Shown in pieces: positions 61,103 to 64,000 of a stretch of 64,000 bases of DNA. Numbering within the stretch: position 1 is the stretch's first letter; every line of letters starts with the position of its first letter. The position numbers and the translations under genes were made by a program. The stretch covers positions 6,016,501 to 6,080,500 of the forward strand of contig NZ_CP128362.1 in NCBI RefSeq assembly GCF_034274695.1, given 5' to 3'. The notes under the pieces were generated by a model. It had not been told where the DNA came from, made no database searches, and saw nothing but the letters and a program-made list of their open reading frames with translations. The stretch comes from Chitinophaga sp. LS1. Lineage in GTDB: Bacteria > Bacteroidota > Bacteroidia > Chitinophagales > Chitinophagaceae.

Positions 61103-62341
61103 TTAATAAAGCAATCTGGCCTTAATTGTATTCTTCACATCACGCAGCAATACAAACGCTTCTTTGGATAACCCACTATCCACATCCAATACAACGTAAC
61201 CAACCGTATCATTCGTTTTCAAATACTGCCCCAGGATATTAATCTTATTCTGAGAAAGCACAGTATTGATTTCAGATAACACCCCCGGAACATTCTGGTG
61301 AATATGCAAAATACGATGTGTATGATCTACTTCCGGAACGCTCATCGCCGGAATAGTATGAGAACCGAAGCTCGCACCTTTCTCGAGGTAATTCAGCATT
61401 TTACTGCTCACATCCAGACCAATATTGTGCTGCGCTTCTTCAGTGCTACCACCGATGTGAGGCGTGAGGATCACATTGCTCAGTTTCTGCAGCGGTGTAG
61501 AAAATGCAGCACCGTTCTTTTCAGGTTCTACCGGGAATACGTCGATGGCAGCACCACTCAGGCGTTTTTCCAGCAGGGCATCTCTCAGTGCTTCCAGGTC
61601 TACCACTTCACCACGTGCATAGTTGATGAAGATAGCTCCCGGTTTTGCATGGCTAAGCACCTCGGCCGTGATCATATTATTGGTCGTCTTGGTAGACGGT
61701 ACATGCAGGGAGATTATATCTGACTGCGCAAACAGCTCATCCAGGGAGCGGATCTGTACCGCATTACCCAATGGTAGTTTGGTTTCCACATCATAGTAAA
61801 GTACGTTCATACCCATTGCCTCAGCGAGTACGCTCACCTGGCTACCGATATTACCATAACCTACTATACCCAGGCTTTTACCTCTCAGTTCGAAGCTGCC
61901 TTTGGCTTCTTTCATCCAGGTACCTTCATGCGCAGCGGCATTTTTGTCCGGAATACGGCGGATGAGCATAATGGACAGACCAATTACAAGCTCAGCCACA
62001 GAACGGGTATTGGAATAAGGTGCATTGAAAACGGCTACCCCAAACTCACGGGCACTTTTCAGGTCTACCTGGTTGGTACCTATACAAAAACAACCGATGC
62101 CCTGCAGTTTATGAGCTGCCTCCAGTACCTTGCGTGTCACCTGCGTCTTTGAGCGGATGCCCAGCAGATGCACGTCTTTTACCTCACGAATCAGATCTTC
62201 TTCGCTCAGCGCTCCCGATAACCTTTTTACATTGGTATAACCAGCTGATGTAAATTGTGCCGCGGCGGCATCGCTGATGTTTTCCAACAATAAAATATTG
62301 ATCTTCTCCTTCGGATAACTAGTCAACTTTTGCTGATCCAT
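61103..62341 (-). CDS. serA: D-3-phosphoglycerate dehydrogenase
   Basis: 412 residues, the length of the E. coli-type enzyme with a C-terminal ACT domain. NAD-binding motif GKSLGIVGYGNIGSQVSVLA, catalytic Arg in NYARGEVVDLEAL and His in LTPHIGGSTEEAQ, and ACT domain from about residue 335 (RILHIHQNVPGVLSEINTVL) for feedback by serine. First step of serine biosynthesis. Monocistronic, with a good promoter and its own terminator. Confidence 0.95.
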   Translation of the reverse strand: MDQQKLTSYPKEKINILLLENISDAAAAQFTSAGYTNVKRLSGALSEEDLIREVKDVHLLGIRSKTQVTRKVLEAAHKLQGIGCFCIGTNQVDLKSAREFGVAVFNAPYSNTRSVAELVIGLSIMLIRRIPDKNAAAHEGTWMKEAKGSFELRGKSLGIVGYGNIGSQVSVLAEAMGMNVLYYDVETKLPLGNAVQIRSLDELFAQSDIISLHVPSTKTTNNMITAEVLSHAKPGAIFINYARGEVVDLEALRDALLEKRLSGAAIDVFPVEPEKNGAAFSTPLQKLSNVILTPHIGGSTEEAQHNIGLDVSSKMLNYLEKGASFGSHTIPAMSVPEVDHTHRILHIHQNVPGVLSEINTVLSQNKINILGQYLKTNDTVGYVVLDVDSGLSKEAFVLLRDVKNTIKARLLY

Positions 62342-62410
62342 GATTCTATTTTATATGTTACCAACTGCAAAACAATTGGCTTAATGTTTGTTATTACGGC
62401 AAACAAAGCA

Positions 62411-62440
62411 CAAACCTAAAAGATGTTGCGCAAAAATCAA
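62411..62440 (-). promoter_or_regulatory. Promoter of serA
   Basis: On the minus strand TTG (complement of CAA at 62438-62440), 19-base spacer, TAGGTTTG (62418-62411), an exact -7 element. The leader would be about 60 bases. The rest of the 295-base divergent gap (62342-62636) shows AATATTTG (62604-62611, 7 of 8) on the plus strand as a weak candidate for the serine hydrolase, and no other feature. Confidence 0.7.
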
Positions 62441-62636
62441 ATAGCAGTCGCTTCAAATTTGATTTCGTCAAAATTAAGCCAGTTTTTGGGCTTTATTTTG
62501 CCATTTTCGGGGTATAAATCTTAAAATACCTTTAAAATGACCAATTTGGTATTGAAATTTTTGCCCAACTTAGCTTTAGGTCCTAATTTTAAGGCTTTTA
62601 CGAAATATTTGTCACAGATCGACTCTTAACAGCAGA

Positions 62637-63836
62637 ATGAAAGCAGCTTTTATTGCACTAACTATCTCCGGGTTTACGTTATACGCTGTTACCGCTTGTC
62701 AAAGCAATGCGGCGTATAATAAGGATAGAAAATCGAGAACAAAGGATACTACGCAGATTGAGATCACTGATGAGGCGAGAGCAGCTGTACTCAATTCCCC
62801 CCGCACCAAGGTGCAACAACAGGAATTGGAAACTTTTTACAATACTAATTTATTGCGCTCCGGCTTCAATGGATCTATGATTGTAGCCAAGAAAGGGGTG
62901 ATTATCTTCGAGAAATATCATGGCCTGGAGAACTTTAGAACGAAAAACTCCCTCATCGGGGAGAGTTCTTCGTTCCAGATGGCCTCTGTGTCCAAGACAT
63001 TTACCGGGATGGCTACGTTATACCTGGCAGAACAGCAGAAGCTGAGCCTGGAAGATACCCTCCAGAAGTTCTTCCCCGGTTTTCCATATAAGGGAATTAC
63101 TGTCCGTATGTTATTGTCCCACAGGAGCGGGTTACCAAATTACCTGTATTTCTGTGACAGCATCTGGCCGGATAAGAAGCGGTTTATGACCAATGACGAT
63201 GTGATCCGCCTGATGGAACAACATAAACCAAAGATTCAGCACCTCCCTGATACGCATTTCCAATATTGTAATACCAATTTTATGCTCCTGGCATCCATCA
63301 TTGAAAAGGTAACCGGGCAGAAATATGCGGATTTCTTACAAAAGACCTTCTTTGACCCACTGGGCATGAATAATACGTTTGTATATGATCCGGCTACCCC
63401 TGTAAGGGCACACCAGACCATCAGTCATAAATACAATGGGCAGGCAGAACCCGATACCAATTTTGATGGTGTGGTAGGTGATAAAGGGATATATAGCACC
63501 GCCCAGGATATGCTGAAATGGGATCAGGGGTTATATAACGGCAAGCTGTTTACGCCGGAATGGTTGAAAATCGCATATACTCCTTATAGCCATGAGAAAC
63601 CGGGTGTACGGAATTATGGATTGGGATGGAGATTGATGGTGTACCCCGATAGTTCTGAAATTGTATATCACAATGGCTGGTGGCACGGGAATAATACGGT
63701 GTTTTACAGGATTGTGAAAGATACGTCTACGATTATTATATTAGGGAATAAGTATAATAGGAATATATACCATGCTGTGAAACCAGTAGCTGCGATTTTA
63801 GGAGCAGGTGATGGTGAGACGGAAGGTGAAGAATAG
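62637..63836 (+). CDS. Serine hydrolase lipoprotein of the class-C beta-lactamase family
   Basis: 399 residues. Lipoprotein signal with Cys near residue 21 (TLYAVTACQSNA). The beta-lactamase/DD-peptidase fold shows the nucleophile motif SVSKTFTG (S-x-x-K), the second motif QYCNTNFML (Y-x-N), and YHNGWWHGNNT near the third motif place, where H-x-G stands for K-T-G as in many esterase-type members. Likely a periplasmic or surface esterase or peptidase; true beta-lactamase activity is doubtful. Monocistronic, followed by a strong terminator. Confidence 0.88.
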   Translation: MKAAFIALTISGFTLYAVTACQSNAAYNKDRKSRTKDTTQIEITDEARAAVLNSPRTKVQQQELETFYNTNLLRSGFNGSMIVAKKGVIIFEKYHGLENFRTKNSLIGESSSFQMASVSKTFTGMATLYLAEQQKLSLEDTLQKFFPGFPYKGITVRMLLSHRSGLPNYLYFCDSIWPDKKRFMTNDDVIRLMEQHKPKIQHLPDTHFQYCNTNFMLLASIIEKVTGQKYADFLQKTFFDPLGMNNTFVYDPATPVRAHQTISHKYNGQAEPDTNFDGVVGDKGIYSTAQDMLKWDQGLYNGKLFTPEWLKIAYTPYSHEKPGVRNYGLGWRLMVYPDSSEIVYHNGWWHGNNTVFYRIVKDTSTIIILGNKYNRNIYHAVKPVAAILGAGDGETEGEE

Positions 63837-63851
63837 CACAAAATTAATAAC

Positions 63852-63890
63852 GCAAAAAAAAAGCTTATGCCGAAAGGCATAAGTTTTTTT
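63852..63890. terminator. Bidirectional terminator after the serine hydrolase
   Basis: Stem CTTATGCC/GGCATAAG (63864-63871 and 63876-63883) with GAAA tetraloop, A-run on one side and T-run on the other. It serves the plus-strand hydrolase and probably the minus-strand gene entering from the right. A second inverted repeat (GAGCTGGTC/GACCAGCTC, 63895-63903 and about 63917-63925) lies beside it. Confidence 0.88.
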
Positions 63891-63931
63891 TGCGGAGCTG
63901 GTCTGGCGTATTACCTGACCAGCTCCCAGTT

Positions 63932-64000
63932 TTATTCTTCTCCGTGTTTTCTATTCGGTAATACATTTTCCCTCGTCCATGGTATTGTACCCGTAAATTC
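63932..64000 (-). CDS. C-terminal end of an unidentified gene (partial)
   Basis: The minus strand is open from the window edge to a TAA at 63934-63932 and encodes 22 residues ending FTGTIPWTRENVLPNRKHG followed by two Glu. Placement of two hairpins just downstream supports a real gene end. Too short for me to assign a family. Confidence 0.4.
   Translation of the reverse strand, partial: EFTGTIPWTRENVLPNRKHGEE

Overview
The window reads as chromosome of a Bacteroidota bacterium, most likely a Chitinophaga-type member of the Chitinophagaceae. Grounds: a 3446-residue surface protein ending in a type B type-IX-secretion sorting domain (CHU_C), many promoters of the Bacteroidota form TTG-N17-20-TAnnTTTG, weak use of Shine-Dalgarno sites, a CzcA pump fused to its outer-membrane channel, and a contractile injection system of the Afp/PVC/MAC type. 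GC content looks mid-40s by eye. No transposase, phage integrase or CRISPR array is visible.

Layout. 1-1706: end of the agmatine-to-putrescine pathway (aguB, partial, then aguA). 2012-4567: two convergent L,D-transpeptidase-type proteins. 4664-10635 (minus): a five-gene phosphonate catabolism operon: flavin oxidase, phosphonoacetaldehyde dehydrogenase phnY, phosphonoacetate hydrolase phnA, an exported phosphodiesterase-like enzyme and a class-III PLP enzyme. Divergent from it is a DUF5690 carrier (10906-12186), followed by a convergent XRE-cupin regulator (12157-12729). Together these suggest import and oxidative breakdown of 2-aminoethylphosphonate or its derivatives to acetate and phosphate. 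12782-18725: a metal efflux operon (small exported protein, CzcA-TolC fusion, CzcB adaptor).

18758-36424 (minus): a compact contractile injection system of 15 genes, read from the cap protein at the right to the AAA+ ATPase at the left. It has one sheath gene, two tube genes, spike, PAAR tip, gp25, two large baseplate proteins, tape measure and ATPase. Two proteins I do not recognise sit inside it, and no toxin gene is visible. Divergent from it is a membrane protein with a GH18-like fold whose catalytic acidic residues appear to be lost (36795-38744).

38890-49481: an AraC regulator, a bacteriophytochrome histidine kinase, two tandem tRNA-Arg(ACG) genes each with its own promoter, rlmH, a rhomboid protease, an Rcp1-type response regulator, tilS, a TPR protein, etfB-etfA, a DUF151 nuclease-family protein and ispE. 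49605-50195 (minus): rpmI-rplT, with no infC beside them. 50631-60971: the giant repeat-built surface protein. 61103-62341 (minus): serA. 62637-63836: a class-C beta-lactamase-family serine hydrolase lipoprotein. The last 69 bases hold the C-terminus of an unidentified minus-strand gene.

All family calls come from reading motifs and gene order. No database search was run, so calls resting on short motifs are marked with lower confidence.
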